Both the position numbers and the translations under genes were made by a program. A DNA stretch of 55,680 nucleotides from Psychromonas ossibalaenae ATCC BAA-1528 (GTDB taxonomy: Bacteria > Pseudomonadota > Gammaproteobacteria > Enterobacterales > Psychromonadaceae): NCBI RefSeq assembly GCF_000381745.1, contig NZ_KB906999.1:1-55680 (forward strand), written 5' to 3'. The notes below the pieces were generated by a model. That model was not told the origin of the DNA. It made no database searches and saw only the letters and a program-made list of their open reading frames with translations. Within the stretch, counting starts at the first letter, position 1. The number at the start of each line of letters is the position of its first letter. Positions 7,738-18,371 of this stretch are shown here, one piece after another.

Positions 7738-8355
7738 TTACTTCCAGTTAGCGAGTAATTTATCGACTGATTTAGCGGGGGTTTTAGTTAACTTATAGAG
7801 CAGTTCAAAAGATATGTTTTTAATAGCATAACGCTGATAAATATCATCCAGCATTGCCTGCCATACTTTAGCTGTCATTTCAGAGTCATATAAAGCACGG
7901 TGAAAAAGTGCATCATCAGCTTGGGCATTGGTATACTCGACTAATGTTGCTAATTTATGATTCGGTGCATTTTGAAAAAGTCTTCGCGCCAGCAGCATTG
8001 AGCAGACAAACTGCCCGGAATAGTTCCTTGATATACGTTTTAATTCAGCATCCAGAAAGCGTTTATCAAATGACGCGTTATGAGCCGCCAGGTTATGCCC
8101 TGCAATAAAATCAGCAAATCGATGCATAACCTCCGCACATGGCGGCGCATCTTTAAGCATGGCATTACTAATACCGGTAAAACCTTCAATAAATCCGCTG
8201 ACAGGTATGCCGGGGTTCATTAATTCTTGAAAACGTTCTGTTACCTGCCCGTTTTCAATCAGCACCGCTCCAATTTCTATGGCGCGATCCCCCATATCGG
8301 GAGACAACCCGGTTGTTTCAAAATCTAATATGACCAGGGTATCTGCATTTGACAT
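7738..8355 (-). CDS. DnaQ-like (DEDDh) 3'-5' exonuclease
   Basis: 205 residues. The three exonuclease motifs are intact: Exo I ILDFETTGLSP (about 9-19, catalytic Asp and Glu), Exo II AAHNASFDKRF (about 92-102) and Exo III FHRALYDSEMT (about 151-161, catalytic His and Asp). This is the proofreading/RNase T-type fold, about the size of stand-alone DnaQ homologues; the C-terminal 40 residues are a short helical tail. It probably trims DNA or RNA 3' ends in the cytoplasm. It has no domain linking it to a polymerase. A MITE begins 27 bp upstream of its start, so the promoter may lie in or next to the repeat. Confidence 0.88.
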   Translation of the reverse strand: MSNADTLVILDFETTGLSPDMGDRAIEIGAVLIENGQVTERFQELMNPGIPVSGFIEGFTGISNAMLKDAPPCAEVMHRFADFIAGHNLAAHNASFDKRFLDAELKRISRNYSGQFVCSMLLARRLFQNAPNHKLATLVEYTNAQADDALFHRALYDSEMTAKVWQAMLDDIYQRYAIKNISFELLYKLTKTPAKSVDKLLANWK

Positions 8356-8381
8356 AATAATATTTCCTTTTTTGCAGGTAT

Positions 8382-8646
8382 TATACCCAAACTATTTAAA
8401 TATGCAGACTCAGAGCTTAGCTCGGAAGTCAGAACAAGGCACAATATGCAGAGAATGGTTATTCCCTTTTCAAATATTGTAACGCCGTGCTGGCTTTCGA
8501 GCCAGGCTCCCACAGGGCAAGACGAGAGTCAACCATCTTCAGCGTTATAACGCCTTGGTGTAGAATACTAGACCTGCGGCTTTATGCCTTGAATCTAGTC
8601 ACCTCTCGACTTGCTGATTCCTGCATTTTCAAGCAGCTTGGGTATA
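8382..8646. repeat. 265-bp MITE-like element, copy 1
   Basis: Begins TATACCCAAAC and ends GCTTGGGTATA, with terminal inverted repeats about 26 bp long, though less exact here than in copy 2. It matches the element at 28960-29224 over its full 265 bp with scattered substitutions. It holds no gene: short frames inside are shared by both copies only because the DNA is shared. Its size, terminal repeats and TA-rich ends fit a non-autonomous miniature transposable element. No transposase with matching ends is seen here. Confidence 0.85.
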
Positions 8647-8753
8647 TAAAGCACACGCGCCTGTTTACCTAAAGGCCGGCTAAGTTTACTAAAACAATTT
8701 AGGAGACAGATTTGAACAGTTAAGTAATGCAGACCACGCAGAGGTTAAAACAC

Positions 8754-9512
8754 TCACTCCGTTAAGTATTTATTTAATATTCCGGCAATAATTTGTTCTT
8801 CTTTAAGATCCCGAATAACCTGATCATATTCTTCCATCACCCTCTGCTTATCCGGGTGCTGCGATGCAATAGGAAAGACATTGTAATAAGGTTTAGATTT
8901 AAGCGGCTTTGGCAGATAAGCTAATCTGTGGCTGTATCCCTGCTTTTTTGCCTCATACAGTGTGCTGATGGTATTAAGAGGAACAATATCGATGCGTTTT
9001 CCAAGCAGTTTCTTGATCTGCAGATAATTCTGGGAGACATCATCAAAAGTAAGCCCTGAACTGATAAATTCCGGTGTATAGGAAATATCATTGGTAATCC
9101 CTACTTTTAACCCTTTTAAATCATTAAACGTTTCATACGTTATTGAGCCTGAGTTTTCTTTAAGAATAAAAAAATTCCAGCTGATATCGATATAAGATTC
9201 ATTCGGATAGATCAGATAATCCATACGCGATTCTTTCCTGGAGAAAAGCAGCACCATATCAGCTCTCCCTGACTTGGCTTCCTGAATGATTCGGGCAGCT
9301 GATTTAATCAGTCTAATTTTATATTTAATATCAAGGCGACGCATTACATGAGAGATAACTTCAACATCAATCCCCTTAACTACCCCCTCTTCACTGAATT
9401 TATGCGGGGCCTGCGGGCTGGCGATAATAGTAAAATCACGGGTGTAGCCAGGGAAAGAAAGCATCAGTAAAATAAATAACAATGGGCTCTGCGGCCGAGT
9501 GAAGATATTCAT
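8754..9512 (-). CDS. Periplasmic solute-binding protein (SBP_bac_3 type), solitary
   Basis: 252 residues from the ATG at 9512, chosen because CAAGGAGC lies 5 bases upstream. A signal peptide covers about residues 1-24 (LLFILLMLSFPGYT core). The mature part follows the amino-acid-binding fold: EGVVKGIDVEVISHVMRRL, then SGRADMVLLFSRKESRMDYL, then DLKGLKVGITNDISYTPEF. These are hallmarks of family-3 solute-binding proteins. No permease or ATPase is adjacent, so it may serve a distant ABC system, a sensor, or bind ligand alone. Three related genes occur in the window (24076, 28427, 48416). Confidence 0.82.
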   Translation of the reverse strand: MNIFTRPQSPLLFILLMLSFPGYTRDFTIIASPQAPHKFSEEGVVKGIDVEVISHVMRRLDIKYKIRLIKSAARIIQEAKSGRADMVLLFSRKESRMDYLIYPNESYIDISWNFFILKENSGSITYETFNDLKGLKVGITNDISYTPEFISSGLTFDDVSQNYLQIKKLLGKRIDIVPLNTISTLYEAKKQGYSHRLAYLPKPLKSKPYYNVFPIASQHPDKQRVMEEYDQVIRDLKEEQIIAGILNKYLTE

Positions 9513-9691
9513 AAAAGCTCCTTGCCCCATAAGCCAATAACTATTACACCATAAGTTAGATCAGGAAGATATTCAATGATTTAGTCGCGTGTTAAGGATT
9601 GTGTTAAAAAATTGGGAGCTAGCTTTTATAGCACCTGAAAGGCTGGTCTAGACCGATGCTATAATCCAGACCGCACTTTTTAAAGAAAACC

Positions 9692-11374
9692 TTAAGATAA
9701 CAGGATCATGACGGTACCAGCGACAGTCATTAATACATTCGCAATTGCATAGGTTCCAGCATAACCTAATGCAGGAATACTGCTGCGGGTATGATCATTA
9801 ACAATATCCATAGCAGGTGCGCAGGTACGGGCACCAATAATTGCACCAACCAGCAGCGCACGGTTCATATTAAGCAGATATGCCCCGAACAGATAAGCTA
9901 AAAACACAGGGATAATACTGACAATCATAGCGGCTGCCAGTATTTTAAAACCTGACTCAGCGAAAAATTCAAATACATTACTGCCTGCGCTTAAACCTAT
10001 GCCCACCATAAAGACCAGCAAACCTAAGTTCTTCATCATATTTAACGCTCCCTGAGGCACATAACCAAAGGTCGGGTGATTAGCCCGTAGAAAGCCCAGG
10101 GTAATACCTGAAATTAACAAACCAACCGCGCTGCCGAGTCCAAACGTAAGGTGACCAAAACTCATGGTTACCATACCGAACATCAGACCAAAGATAAAAA
10201 AACTACAAAAAGCGAGTAAATCAGAGACTTGACTATGAATGGAAATAAAACCAATTTTGTTCGCCAGGGAGTGAACCCGGCTTTTCTCCCCGCTGACTTG
10301 TAAAATATCACCTTTAGAAAGCATAATATCATGCTCTATAGGCATCTCGATCTGCGCGCGCACCACCCTGTTTAAAAAACAGCCGTACTGTGAAAGGTTA
10401 AGCTCAGAAAGGCGCTTATCGGCAATGTTATCATTCTTAACGACGATCTCTTCTTCAACAATTCGTAAATCCAGCAGATCACGATCAAAAACTTCTTTAC
10501 CGTTTCTAAAGCTCGGATCTAATCTAGCATGGCTGTCTGGATAGCCTACCAGTGCTATTTCATCACCCTGCTGCAGTATATAATTACCATCAGGATTTGC
10601 TAAAATACCATTACGACGGATACGTTCAATATGGCAGCCGGTTTTACGGTGAATACCCAGTTCGCGTAAATTTTTGCCGTCCGTCCAGTCAATAAGTTCC
10701 GAATCAACACGATAAGCACGAATAATAGGTAAGTACACTTTACGTTTTCCCGCACCGCCTATACCGCGTTCTTTGGCAATCTGCTGAGCACAGTCCTGCA
10801 GGTTCTGTTTCTGTAATTTAGGCAGTAAACGCGCAAAAATAATTAAGCTGGTTAAGCCTATCAGATAAGAAAGCGCATAACCGACACTCAGGTTATCAAT
10901 GACCTTCTTGTAGCTGACTCCCTCTGGAAGCTGCACTAAACCGGAGTTTATGGCATCTTTTGCACCGACTAAAACAGGTGTTGCGGTCAGTGAACCGGCC
11001 ATCATACCGGTCGATAAACCGTAATCCAGGTTTAAATAGTGGCTGGTCATAAATGTCAGCCCGACAGCTGAAATCAGCACCACTAAAACAAGCAGCAGAT
11101 AGTGTTTACCGTCACGCAGAAAAATACCGAAAAAATTGGGCCCGGCCTCTATGCCGACACAAAAAATAAACAGCATAAAACCAATATTTAAAGCTTCGGG
11201 AGTAAATGAATAACCAAGATGGCCGATAAAAATGGCGGCTAACAATACACCGATCGAACTTCCGATCTGGAAGCTTCCGATATGTAATTTCGCGACTAAT
11301 AACCCTAATGTTAAAACAACAAACAATAGCAAAATATCGTTTTTTGATAACAGGATCGCGACGTCAATGTTCAC
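9692..11374 (-). CDS. ybjL: YbjL-type putative transporter (AspT/AAEx family)
   Basis: 560 residues, nearly the length of E. coli YbjL (561). Two membrane halves, each with the AspT-YidE-YbjL duplication, flank a soluble part with two RCK/TrkA_C domains (about 205-370, including [17 protein letters not shown] and [17 protein letters not shown]). Each membrane half holds the conserved loop: [20 protein letters not shown] (about 122-141) and [20 protein letters not shown] (about 509-528). Relatives exchange aspartate for alanine, but the YbjL substrate is unknown. It is transcribed alone, away from the prkA operon, with which it shares a 587-bp upstream region. Confidence 0.9.
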   Translation of the reverse strand: MNIDVAILLSKNDILLLFVVLTLGLLVAKLHIGSFQIGSSIGVLLAAIFIGHLGYSFTPEALNIGFMLFIFCVGIEAGPNFFGIFLRDGKHYLLLVLVVLISAVGLTFMTSHYLNLDYGLSTGMMAGSLTATPVLVGAKDAINSGLVQLPEGVSYKKVIDNLSVGYALSYLIGLTSLIIFARLLPKLQKQNLQDCAQQIAKERGIGGAGKRKVYLPIIRAYRVDSELIDWTDGKNLRELGIHRKTGCHIERIRRNGILANPDGNYILQQGDEIALVGYPDSHARLDPSFRNGKEVFDRDLLDLRIVEEEIVVKNDNIADKRLSELNLSQYGCFLNRVVRAQIEMPIEHDIMLSKGDILQVSGEKSRVHSLANKIGFISIHSQVSDLLAFCSFFIFGLMFGMVTMSFGHLTFGLGSAVGLLISGITLGFLRANHPTFGYVPQGALNMMKNLGLLVFMVGIGLSAGSNVFEFFAESGFKILAAAMIVSIIPVFLAYLFGAYLLNMNRALLVGAIIGARTCAPAMDIVNDHTRSSIPALGYAGTYAIANVLMTVAGTVMILLS

Positions 11375-11961
11375 TAATATTTCCTAATAATGGCTGGTCA
11401 AAAATGTGAGCAAAGTTTACCCCAGAATCACTGCTGACCCCATGGTTATTTAATAAAAAAAAACATTTAACTACGCTCTTTTTTACTTATTTACAGAGAA
11501 CTTAGAATGTCTGTCCAACAAACAGGTTTTATCTATCTCTCGTTTTTAGCAGTAAAATACTTGTAAATATAAAACACACTAATATTTTTTCTAAAAAATT
11601 TTTATCTTACAAAAACCGCCGGCAGAATAATTTAATTTTCAAAATATCAATATTTCATCGGCAGCTGAGTATCCACTATAAGCAGGCGTGCACAGCTGTT
11701 TTCTTACTCTACACTCCAAATCAAAGTCACAGCTTCAACATAAATAATAAATCACAGTAACAAGTGACCATGTCGACAATTCTGATTTATTTTACAAAAT
11801 AACGTAACTCCTTCAAAATTTTGACTATTCTTAACTTAGACTAACAAAATATCGATACATGCTATCGTCTGCTTACGGGTGCTGCGACTGAGAAAAATTC
11901 AACAGTAGAAAAATCAGGGGGTTTCAGTCACTCCCATGGTTAATAGGTCCAGGGGTAAACT
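11375..11961. promoter_or_regulatory. Divergent regulatory region ybjL / prkA
   Basis: 587 bp of AT-rich, non-coding DNA between ybjL and the prkA operon. A possible sigma70-like element for prkA is TTGACT at 11821 with CAAAAT 18 bp on; the -10 is poor, so another sigma factor may serve it. The prkA leader includes CCAGGGGT just before the ATG as ribosome site. No repeat or small gene was recognised. Confidence 0.4.
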
Positions 11962-13884
11962 ATGAGTATTTTTGATCACTACCGCCAGCGTTACGAAACT
12001 GTCAAAGAAGAAGAAATGTCAATTCATGAGTATCTGGCTCTGTGCAGAAAAGATCCCGGCGCTTATGCCTCTGCAGCAGAACGTATGCTGGCGGCGATTG
12101 GAGAGCCTGAACTAATAGATACTTCACGCGATCCGCGTTTAAGCCGCATTTTTTCCAACAAAGTGATCAAACGCTATTCCACCTTTAAAGACTTCTACGG
12201 AATGGAAGAATGTATTGAAAATATCGTTTCATTCTTTAAACACGCGGCCCAGGGATTAGAGGAGAAAAAACAGATTGTCTATCTACTCGGCCCGGTCGGC
12301 GGCGGTAAGTCATCATTAGCTGAAAAACTAAAAGCACTGATGGAAAAACAGCCGATTTACTGTATAAAAGGCTCCCCGGTATTTGAGTCTCCGCTTGGAT
12401 TATTTGATCCGGACCAGGATGGGCCATTGCTCAAAGAAGAGTTCGGTATTGCCAAACGATATGTCAGCACCATTATGTCTCCCTGGGCGGCCAAGCGTTT
12501 ACAAGAATATAACGGCGATATCAGCAAATTTAGAGTGGTTAAAGTTTACCCGTCAATTCTTAACCAGATTGCAATTTCAAAAACAGAACCAGGTGACGAG
12601 AATAATCAGGATATCTCATCCCTAGTTGGTAAAGTCGATATTCGCCAGCTTGAAGAATTTCCGCAGAACGACCCCGATGCCTACAGCTTCTCAGGCGGTC
12701 TCTGCCGTTCCAATCAAGGCCTGATGGAATTCGTCGAAATGTTCAAAGCGCCGATTAAAGTACTGCACCCTCTGCTTACCGCTACCCAGGAAAGTAACTA
12801 CAACAGTACCGAGGGGTTAAGCGCGATTCCTTTTGACGGCATGGTGCTTGCCCACTCTAATGAATCTGAATGGCAGACTTTCAAAAATAACAAAAACAAT
12901 GAAGCCTTTATCGACCGGGTATATATCGTAAAAGTTCCTTACTGCCTGCAGATATCAGAAGAAGTCAAAATCTATGAAAAACTACTGGAAAACAGTTCGC
13001 TGTACTCAGCACACTGTGCGCCGGACACACTTAAAATGCTTGCCAAATTTGCCATTCTGTCACGTCTTAAAGAACCGGAAAATTCCAACCTCTATTCTAA
13101 AATGAAAGTTTATGACGGTCAGAACCTCAAAGATACAGATCCTAAGGCGAAATCAATACAAGAGTATAAAGATACTGCCGGTGTTGACGAAGGCATGAGC
13201 GGCCTGTCGACACGCTTTGCTTTTAAAATTCTGTCTAAAGTATTTAATTTCGATCCCGCTGAAGTTGCAGCCAACCCGGTACACTTGTTATATGTACTTG
13301 AGCAGCAGATAGAACAGGAGCAGTTTCAGACTGAATTACAGGAGAAATACCTGGCCTTTATTAAAGAGCATATCGCCCCCCGCTATGTTGACTTTATCGG
13401 CAAGGAAATTCAGACCGCTTACCTAGAATCCTACAGCGAATACGGCCAGAATGTTTTTGACCGTTATGTCACCTACGCCGACTTCTGGATCCAGGATCAG
13501 GATTTCAGAGCGCCGGAAACCGGTGAAATTCTTGACCGGGCAGCGCTTAACGAAGAACTTGAAAAAATTGAAAAACCAGCCGGTATCAGTAATCCAAAAG
13601 ATTTCCGTAACGAAGTGGTTAATTTTGTGCTTAGAGCTAGAGCCAATAATGACGGTAAAAATCCGACCTGGAGCAGTTACGAGAAACTGCGCACTGTGAT
13701 AGAGAAAAAAATGTTCTCCAATACAGAAGATTTGTTACCGGTTATCTCATTCAGCACTAAAGGCTCAGCTGATGAGCAGCAGAAACATCAAGACTTTGTG
13801 GATCGTATGACTGAGCGCGGTTACACAGAGAAACAGGTCCGTCTGCTCTCTGAATGGTACTTACGAGTAAGAAAATCGCAGTAA
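11962..13884 (+). CDS. yeaG: PrkA serine protein kinase (YeaG)
   Basis: 640 residues, matching E. coli YeaG. An N-terminal AAA-type domain carries the P-loop GPVGGGKSS (about 109-117) in LLGPVGGGKSSLAEKLKALM; the C-terminal PrkA domain follows. YeaG/PrkA is a cytoplasmic stress- and starvation-linked Ser/Thr kinase; later work on the Bacillus homologue also reports protease activity. It is the first gene of a three-gene operon with yeaH (66 bp on) and spoVR (overlapping), the arrangement common in proteobacteria. Function of the trio in this organism is inferred from E. coli nitrogen-starvation and stationary-phase data. Confidence 0.95.
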   Translation: MSIFDHYRQRYETVKEEEMSIHEYLALCRKDPGAYASAAERMLAAIGEPELIDTSRDPRLSRIFSNKVIKRYSTFKDFYGMEECIENIVSFFKHAAQGLEEKKQIVYLLGPVGGGKSSLAEKLKALMEKQPIYCIKGSPVFESPLGLFDPDQDGPLLKEEFGIAKRYVSTIMSPWAAKRLQEYNGDISKFRVVKVYPSILNQIAISKTEPGDENNQDISSLVGKVDIRQLEEFPQNDPDAYSFSGGLCRSNQGLMEFVEMFKAPIKVLHPLLTATQESNYNSTEGLSAIPFDGMVLAHSNESEWQTFKNNKNNEAFIDRVYIVKVPYCLQISEEVKIYEKLLENSSLYSAHCAPDTLKMLAKFAILSRLKEPENSNLYSKMKVYDGQNLKDTDPKAKSIQEYKDTAGVDEGMSGLSTRFAFKILSKVFNFDPAEVAANPVHLLYVLEQQIEQEQFQTELQEKYLAFIKEHIAPRYVDFIGKEIQTAYLESYSEYGQNVFDRYVTYADFWIQDQDFRAPETGEILDRAALNEELEKIEKPAGISNPKDFRNEVVNFVLRARANNDGKNPTWSSYEKLRTVIEKKMFSNTEDLLPVISFSTKGSADEQQKHQDFVDRMTERGYTEKQVRLLSEWYLRVRKSQ

Positions 13885-13950
13885 CTCAGATGAGTTTATT
13901 CCTAATGAAAAGCAGCCTGTATCAAGCAGACGGGCTGATGGTGAGTGAAC

Positions 13951-15225
13951 ATGAATTATATTGTAGATCGTAGGCTTAATGGTAAAAACAAAAGCACTGT
14001 CAACAGACAGCGCTTTTTAAAACGCTACCGCAAACATATCAAGAAAGCGGTAGCAGAAGCGATCAGCAAGCGTTCAATTACTGACATTGAGCACGGTGAA
14101 GAGATAAGTATCCCTTCCGGAGATATAGGTGAGCCCATTTTCCATCATGGTCAGGGCGGACACGCAGAAAATGTCTTACCGGGCAATACCGACTTTGTAA
14201 AAGGAGATCATATACCGCGCCCCCCTTCTGGAGGGGCGGGCGGCTCGGGCTCAGGGGCCAGCGACAGCGGAGAAGGTGAGGATGAATTTGTTTTTCAGAT
14301 AACTCAGGATGAATTTCTCAATTTCATGTTTGAAGATCTGGAACTGCCTAATATGATTAAACGGCAGCTGGCCGGCAGTGATGAATTTAAAATGCGCCGA
14401 GCAGGTTTTAGTAACCAGGGTACTCCCGGACAAATTAATATTGTGCGCTCATTAAGAAATGCTAATGCACGGCGCATCGCATTAACAACCGGTAAACGGA
14501 AAAAACTAAAAGTACTAGAGCAGCAGCTTAGTTTATTACAGGCAGAAGATTCCACTGCGGAGAATCAAGCAGAGATAGAGCTGCTTATTGAAAAAATTAC
14601 TAAATTAAAAACAAGTATCAAACGCGTTCCCTGGCTCGATGATTTTGATCTGAAATATAACCTTAATGTTAAAGAACCTAACCCGCAGTCTAAAGCAGTC
14701 ATGTTTTGTATTATGGACGTTTCAGCCTCTATGGATCAGGCCACCAAGGATATTGCCAAACGCTTTTTTATCCTGCTGTATCTGTTTATCCAGAGAAATT
14801 ACCAGCGCACGGAAGTTGTTTTCATCCGCCATCATACTGAGGCCAGTGAAGTTGATGAACAGACCTTCTTTTACTCCCGCGAAACCGGCGGCACGATTGT
14901 TTCCAGCGCGCTTAAAATGATGAAGTCAATTATTGAAGAACGCTACCCGCTGGGCGACTGGAATATTTATGGTGCCCAGGCATCCGACGGAGATAACTGG
15001 AATAACGATTCAACACTGTGCAAAGATCTTTTGTGCAATGCAATTTTACCGAAAGTGCAGTATTACTCTTATATTGAAATTACCCCGCACGATCATCAGG
15101 CTATGTGGCACGATTACCAGCAGGTGAAAGAGATATTCCCTAACAGCTTTGCTATAGAGCAGATTGTTAATGCCTCGGAAATCTACTCCGTATTCCGCGA
15201 ACTTTTTCAAAAGCAGGTCGTATGA
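13951..15225 (+). CDS. yeaH: YeaH / DUF444 family protein
   Basis: 424 residues from the ATG at 13951; GGTGAG upstream favours it over an in-frame GTG at 13945. The DUF444 family is recognised from [14 protein letters not shown], the basic N-terminal third, a Gly/Ser linker near residues 90-105 ([19 protein letters not shown]), and a VWA-like C-terminal half with a MIDAS-type motif ([12 protein letters not shown], about 252-263). It is always linked to PrkA and is thought to work with it. Its stop overlaps the start of spoVR (ATGA), showing translational coupling. Confidence 0.93.
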   Translation: MNYIVDRRLNGKNKSTVNRQRFLKRYRKHIKKAVAEAISKRSITDIEHGEEISIPSGDIGEPIFHHGQGGHAENVLPGNTDFVKGDHIPRPPSGGAGGSGSGASDSGEGEDEFVFQITQDEFLNFMFEDLELPNMIKRQLAGSDEFKMRRAGFSNQGTPGQINIVRSLRNANARRIALTTGKRKKLKVLEQQLSLLQAEDSTAENQAEIELLIEKITKLKTSIKRVPWLDDFDLKYNLNVKEPNPQSKAVMFCIMDVSASMDQATKDIAKRFFILLYLFIQRNYQRTEVVFIRHHTEASEVDEQTFFYSRETGGTIVSSALKMMKSIIEERYPLGDWNIYGAQASDGDNWNNDSTLCKDLLCNAILPKVQYYSYIEITPHDHQAMWHDYQQVKEIFPNSFAIEQIVNASEIYSVFRELFQKQVV

Positions 15226-16742
15226 AACAAAAACCACTATCAAGTACATCTGAATGGACCTTCGAACTAATTGAAGCCTATGACCGTGAGATAAGTAAAA
15301 TAGCCGCTGAATTCGGCCTGGATACTTATCCTAATCAAATTGAAGTGATCAGCTCAGAACAGATGATGGATGCTTATGCCTCAACGGGTATGCCTTTGGG
15401 TTACCATCACTGGTCCTACGGCAAACAGTTTATTAATACTGAACGTTCCTATAAACGCGGCCAGATGGGACTTGCTTATGAAATAGTAATTAATTCCAAT
15501 CCGTGTATTGCTTATCTTATGGAAGAAAATACCATGGCGATGCAGGCATTAGTCATTGCCCACGCCTGTTATGGGCATAACTCTTTTTTCAAAGGTAATT
15601 ATCTGTTTCAGACCTGGACAGACGCAGACTCGATTATCGACTACCTGCTGTTTGCAAAAAACTATATTAACCAGTGTGAAGAACGCCATGGTATTAAAGA
15701 GGTCGAAGATATTATTGATTCCTGCCACGCTATAATGAATTACGGTGTAGACCGCTATAAACGGCCTTACCCGATATCCGCCGAAGAAGAGCACAACCGC
15801 CAGCAGGAACGCGAAGAAGAACTGCAGAAACAGGTTAACGATTTATGGCGAACCATACCGCAGAATAAAACTGAAGAAGAGAAAAAACATAAAGTTCGTT
15901 TTCCTGCCGAGCCGGAGGAAAACCTACTCTACTTTATAGAAAAAAATGCACCGCTGTTAAAATCCTGGCAGCGGGAAGTCGTACGTATTGTACGAAAAAT
16001 TTCACAGTATTTTTATCCGCAGCGGCAGACTCAAGTAATGAATGAAGGCTGGGCCTGTTTCTGGCACTACACCATACTTAATGAAATGTATGACCGAGGT
16101 CTGGTGGGCGAAGGTTTTATTCTGGAGTTTTTACAGTCACATACCAGTGTCATTTATCAGCCTCCTTACAACAGCAAGTATTACAGCGGCATTAATCCCT
16201 ATTCACTGGGATTTAGTATGATGATTGATATCCGGCGCATCTGCGAACACCCGACAGAAGAAGACAAATTATGGTTCCCCAACCTTGCTGGTAGTAACTG
16301 GAAAGAAAGCATTACCGAAGCGATGCGCAACTTTAAAGATGAAAGCTTTATTCTGCAGTACTTATCACCGAAAGTGATGCGTGATTTAAAACTCTTCTGC
16401 ATTGTTGATGATGACAAAAAACCGGATATTCAAGTAAACGCTATTCACGATCAGGACGGCTACCAGACAATAAGAGAATCGCTTGCCGGACTCTATAACT
16501 TAGGCAATAGAGAGCCTAATATTCAAGTGTATAGTGTGGATATTTCAGGTGACCGTTCATTAACTCTGCATCATAGCCAGCATGCCCGCAAGCCGATGGG
16601 AGATTCTACCGAGCAAGTACTAAAACATATTCACCGCTTATGGGGGTTTGATATTCACCTGCATTCTGTCGAAAATAAAAAAATCACCAAGAGTTACCAC
16701 TGCCCGCCGATTGAGACAGATAAAGACGACTCTTCTATTTAG
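15222..16742 (+). CDS. ycgB: SpoVR family protein (YcgB-like)
   Basis: 506 residues, the YcgB/SpoVR length. Recognisable family segments are [20 protein letters not shown] (about 46-65), the [19 protein letters not shown] block (about 87-105) and [20 protein letters not shown] (about 270-289), with conserved His and Glu residues that could bind metal. SpoVR was first linked to Bacillus spore cortex formation, but in gammaproteobacteria it accompanies PrkA and YeaH in a stress operon. The start overlaps the yeaH stop by 4 bp and a terminator follows at once. Molecular activity is not established for the family. Confidence 0.94.
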   Translation: MKQKPLSSTSEWTFELIEAYDREISKIAAEFGLDTYPNQIEVISSEQMMDAYASTGMPLGYHHWSYGKQFINTERSYKRGQMGLAYEIVINSNPCIAYLMEENTMAMQALVIAHACYGHNSFFKGNYLFQTWTDADSIIDYLLFAKNYINQCEERHGIKEVEDIIDSCHAIMNYGVDRYKRPYPISAEEEHNRQQEREEELQKQVNDLWRTIPQNKTEEEKKHKVRFPAEPEENLLYFIEKNAPLLKSWQREVVRIVRKISQYFYPQRQTQVMNEGWACFWHYTILNEMYDRGLVGEGFILEFLQSHTSVIYQPPYNSKYYSGINPYSLGFSMMIDIRRICEHPTEEDKLWFPNLAGSNWKESITEAMRNFKDESFILQYLSPKVMRDLKLFCIVDDDKKPDIQVNAIHDQDGYQTIRESLAGLYNLGNREPNIQVYSVDISGDRSLTLHHSQHARKPMGDSTEQVLKHIHRLWGFDIHLHSVENKKITKSYHCPPIETDKDDSSI

Positions 16743-16752
16743 TAAGCGCGAT

Positions 16753-16778
16753 GCAGGGCAAGGCGCCCTGCGTTTTTA
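16753..16778 (+). terminator. Terminator of the prkA-yeaH-spoVR operon
   Basis: GCAGGGC / GCCCTGC with a 5-base loop and TTTTT tail, 10 bp after the spoVR stop. It touches the end of convergent gltA. Confidence 0.85.
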
Positions 16779-18092
16779 TTTACTGCGTTTATCCATTGCA
16801 ACATAGTCCCGCCGTTTACTGCCGCAGTAAACCTGTCTTGGACGGGCAATTTTATGATCCGGATCAAGTAGAAATTCCTGCCACTGCGCAGCCCAGCCAA
16901 TACTCCGTGCAATCGCAAATAGAACAGGGAACATACCCACAGGAAACCCCATAGCCTGATAAATTAGACCAGAATAAAAATCTACATTAGGGTAAAGCTT
17001 ACGTGAAATGAAATAGTCATCCTGCAGCGCGATCCTTTCCAGCTCCAGGGCAATATCAATCAGCGGATTAACACCGGTTACAGCGAAAACATCATAGGCT
17101 AATTTTTTACAGATCTTAGCGCGAGGATCATAACTCTTATAGACACGGTGCCCGAAGCCCATCAATTTCCCGCCAGTTCCCTGTTTCACTGACTTAATAT
17201 ATTCAGGAACACGATCCACCGAGCCGATTTCAGCTAACATGCGTAATACGGCTTCATTTGCCCCGCCGTGCAGAGGACCGTAAAGTGCACCTATGGCAGC
17301 CGAAGCCGCCGAAAATGGATCTGTATAGGAGCTGGCAACAGCGCGCATCGAACTGGTACTACAGTTCTGCTCATGTTCAGCGTGCAGAATGAAAAGCACA
17401 TCAATTGCTTTTTCCAATACCGGATCCGGCTGATAAGCCAGTTCGCTTCTCTTCCACAGCATATTCATAAAGTTGCCGACAAAGGACAGCTTTTCATCAG
17501 GGTAAGCATAAGGAACACCAATACTATGGCGATATGCAAAGGCGGCTAGAGTCGGCATTTTAGCAATCAGGCGAAAGATCTGCAGATCTCTGCATTCCTG
17601 ATCATGAATATTTTTAGCATCTGGGTAGAAAGTAGATAAGGCACCAACAGTACCAACCAGTGTTCCCATCGGGTGGGCATCGTGGTGGAAGCCATCGATC
17701 AATTTTTTAATATTCTCATGAACAAAGGTATGCTCAGTAATCGCAGCACTCCATTTCTGCAGCTGTTCGCTGTCGGGAAGCTCACCATGTAGAATCAAAT
17801 AGGCAGTCTCCAGAAAAGTACTTTGTTCGGCTAACTGTTCAATGGGGTATCCACGGTAACGAAGAATGCCCTCTTCGCCATCAAGAAAAGTAATACTACT
17901 TCGGCATGAAGCGGTATTTGTATAACCAGGATCATAGGTCAACAGGCCGAAATCTTCTTCAGTCGCTTTTATCTGTTTAAGATCCATTGCATTAATGGTG
18001 GCACCGTAGCCTGGATAGGTTCCGTACTGAATAGGTATCTCATAAGTTTTCCCCGTACGGTTATCTGTAATAGTAAGACTGTGAGCAGCCAT
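16776..18092 (-). CDS. gltA: Citrate synthase (type II, hexameric)
   Basis: 438 residues from the ATG at 18092, preceded by ATGGAGGAAATATC; an in-frame start further up is rejected. It condenses oxaloacetate with acetyl-CoA at the entry of the TCA cycle. Catalytic regions are intact: HAEHEQNCSTSSMRA (His264-type), GPLHGGANEAV (His305-type), GFGHRVYKSYDPRAK and NVDFYSGLIYQAMG (Asp362-type). The N-terminal domain of about 60 residues with FGLLTYDPGYTNTASCRSSI is the extension of NADH-regulated type II enzymes. It is transcribed alone and convergent to spoVR. Confidence 0.97.
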   Translation of the reverse strand: MAAHSLTITDNRTGKTYEIPIQYGTYPGYGATINAMDLKQIKATEEDFGLLTYDPGYTNTASCRSSITFLDGEEGILRYRGYPIEQLAEQSTFLETAYLILHGELPDSEQLQKWSAAITEHTFVHENIKKLIDGFHHDAHPMGTLVGTVGALSTFYPDAKNIHDQECRDLQIFRLIAKMPTLAAFAYRHSIGVPYAYPDEKLSFVGNFMNMLWKRSELAYQPDPVLEKAIDVLFILHAEHEQNCSTSSMRAVASSYTDPFSAASAAIGALYGPLHGGANEAVLRMLAEIGSVDRVPEYIKSVKQGTGGKLMGFGHRVYKSYDPRAKICKKLAYDVFAVTGVNPLIDIALELERIALQDDYFISRKLYPNVDFYSGLIYQAMGFPVGMFPVLFAIARSIGWAAQWQEFLLDPDHKIARPRQVYCGSKRRDYVAMDKRSK

Positions 18093-18146
18093 GATATTTC
18101 CTCCATATAGATTTATCCGCACCAGGTATGAAATGGACAATGCAGA

Positions 18147-18192
18147 CAATTTATACTGTCAATTTATACTGTCAATTTATACTGTCAATTTT
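18147..18192 (-). repeat. Three tandem 13-bp promoter-like repeats upstream of gltA
   Basis: On the minus strand the unit is TTGACAGTATAAA, present three times head to tail (plus strand CAATTTATACTGT at 18147, 18160, 18173), plus a partial fourth. Each unit joins a perfect -35 hexamer to a -10-like TATAAA. Spacing between elements of adjacent units is 14 bp, shorter than the optimal 17. It lies 55-100 bp upstream of the gltA start, where its promoter should be. Confidence 0.75.
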
Positions 18193-18371
18193 AGCCCCTT
18201 ATAACGGGTTTTCCAGCAGCAGAGACTGACAAGATAAAACACTCGATAAATTATCCATAGCCCGCCTTGCCATCACAAAAATACTTCTGATAACAGTATC
18301 TTCGCCAAAACTGCAGCCTAATCCCCCTCCTTTAGCAAAGCTGAACTATTCTAATAACGTGACATAAGGAA

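Noticed and set aside
8382-8646. Short frames inside the MITE copies, such as the one starting MQTQSLARKSEQ
   Set aside because: They appear in both copies because the DNA repeats; they are too short and lack start signals.
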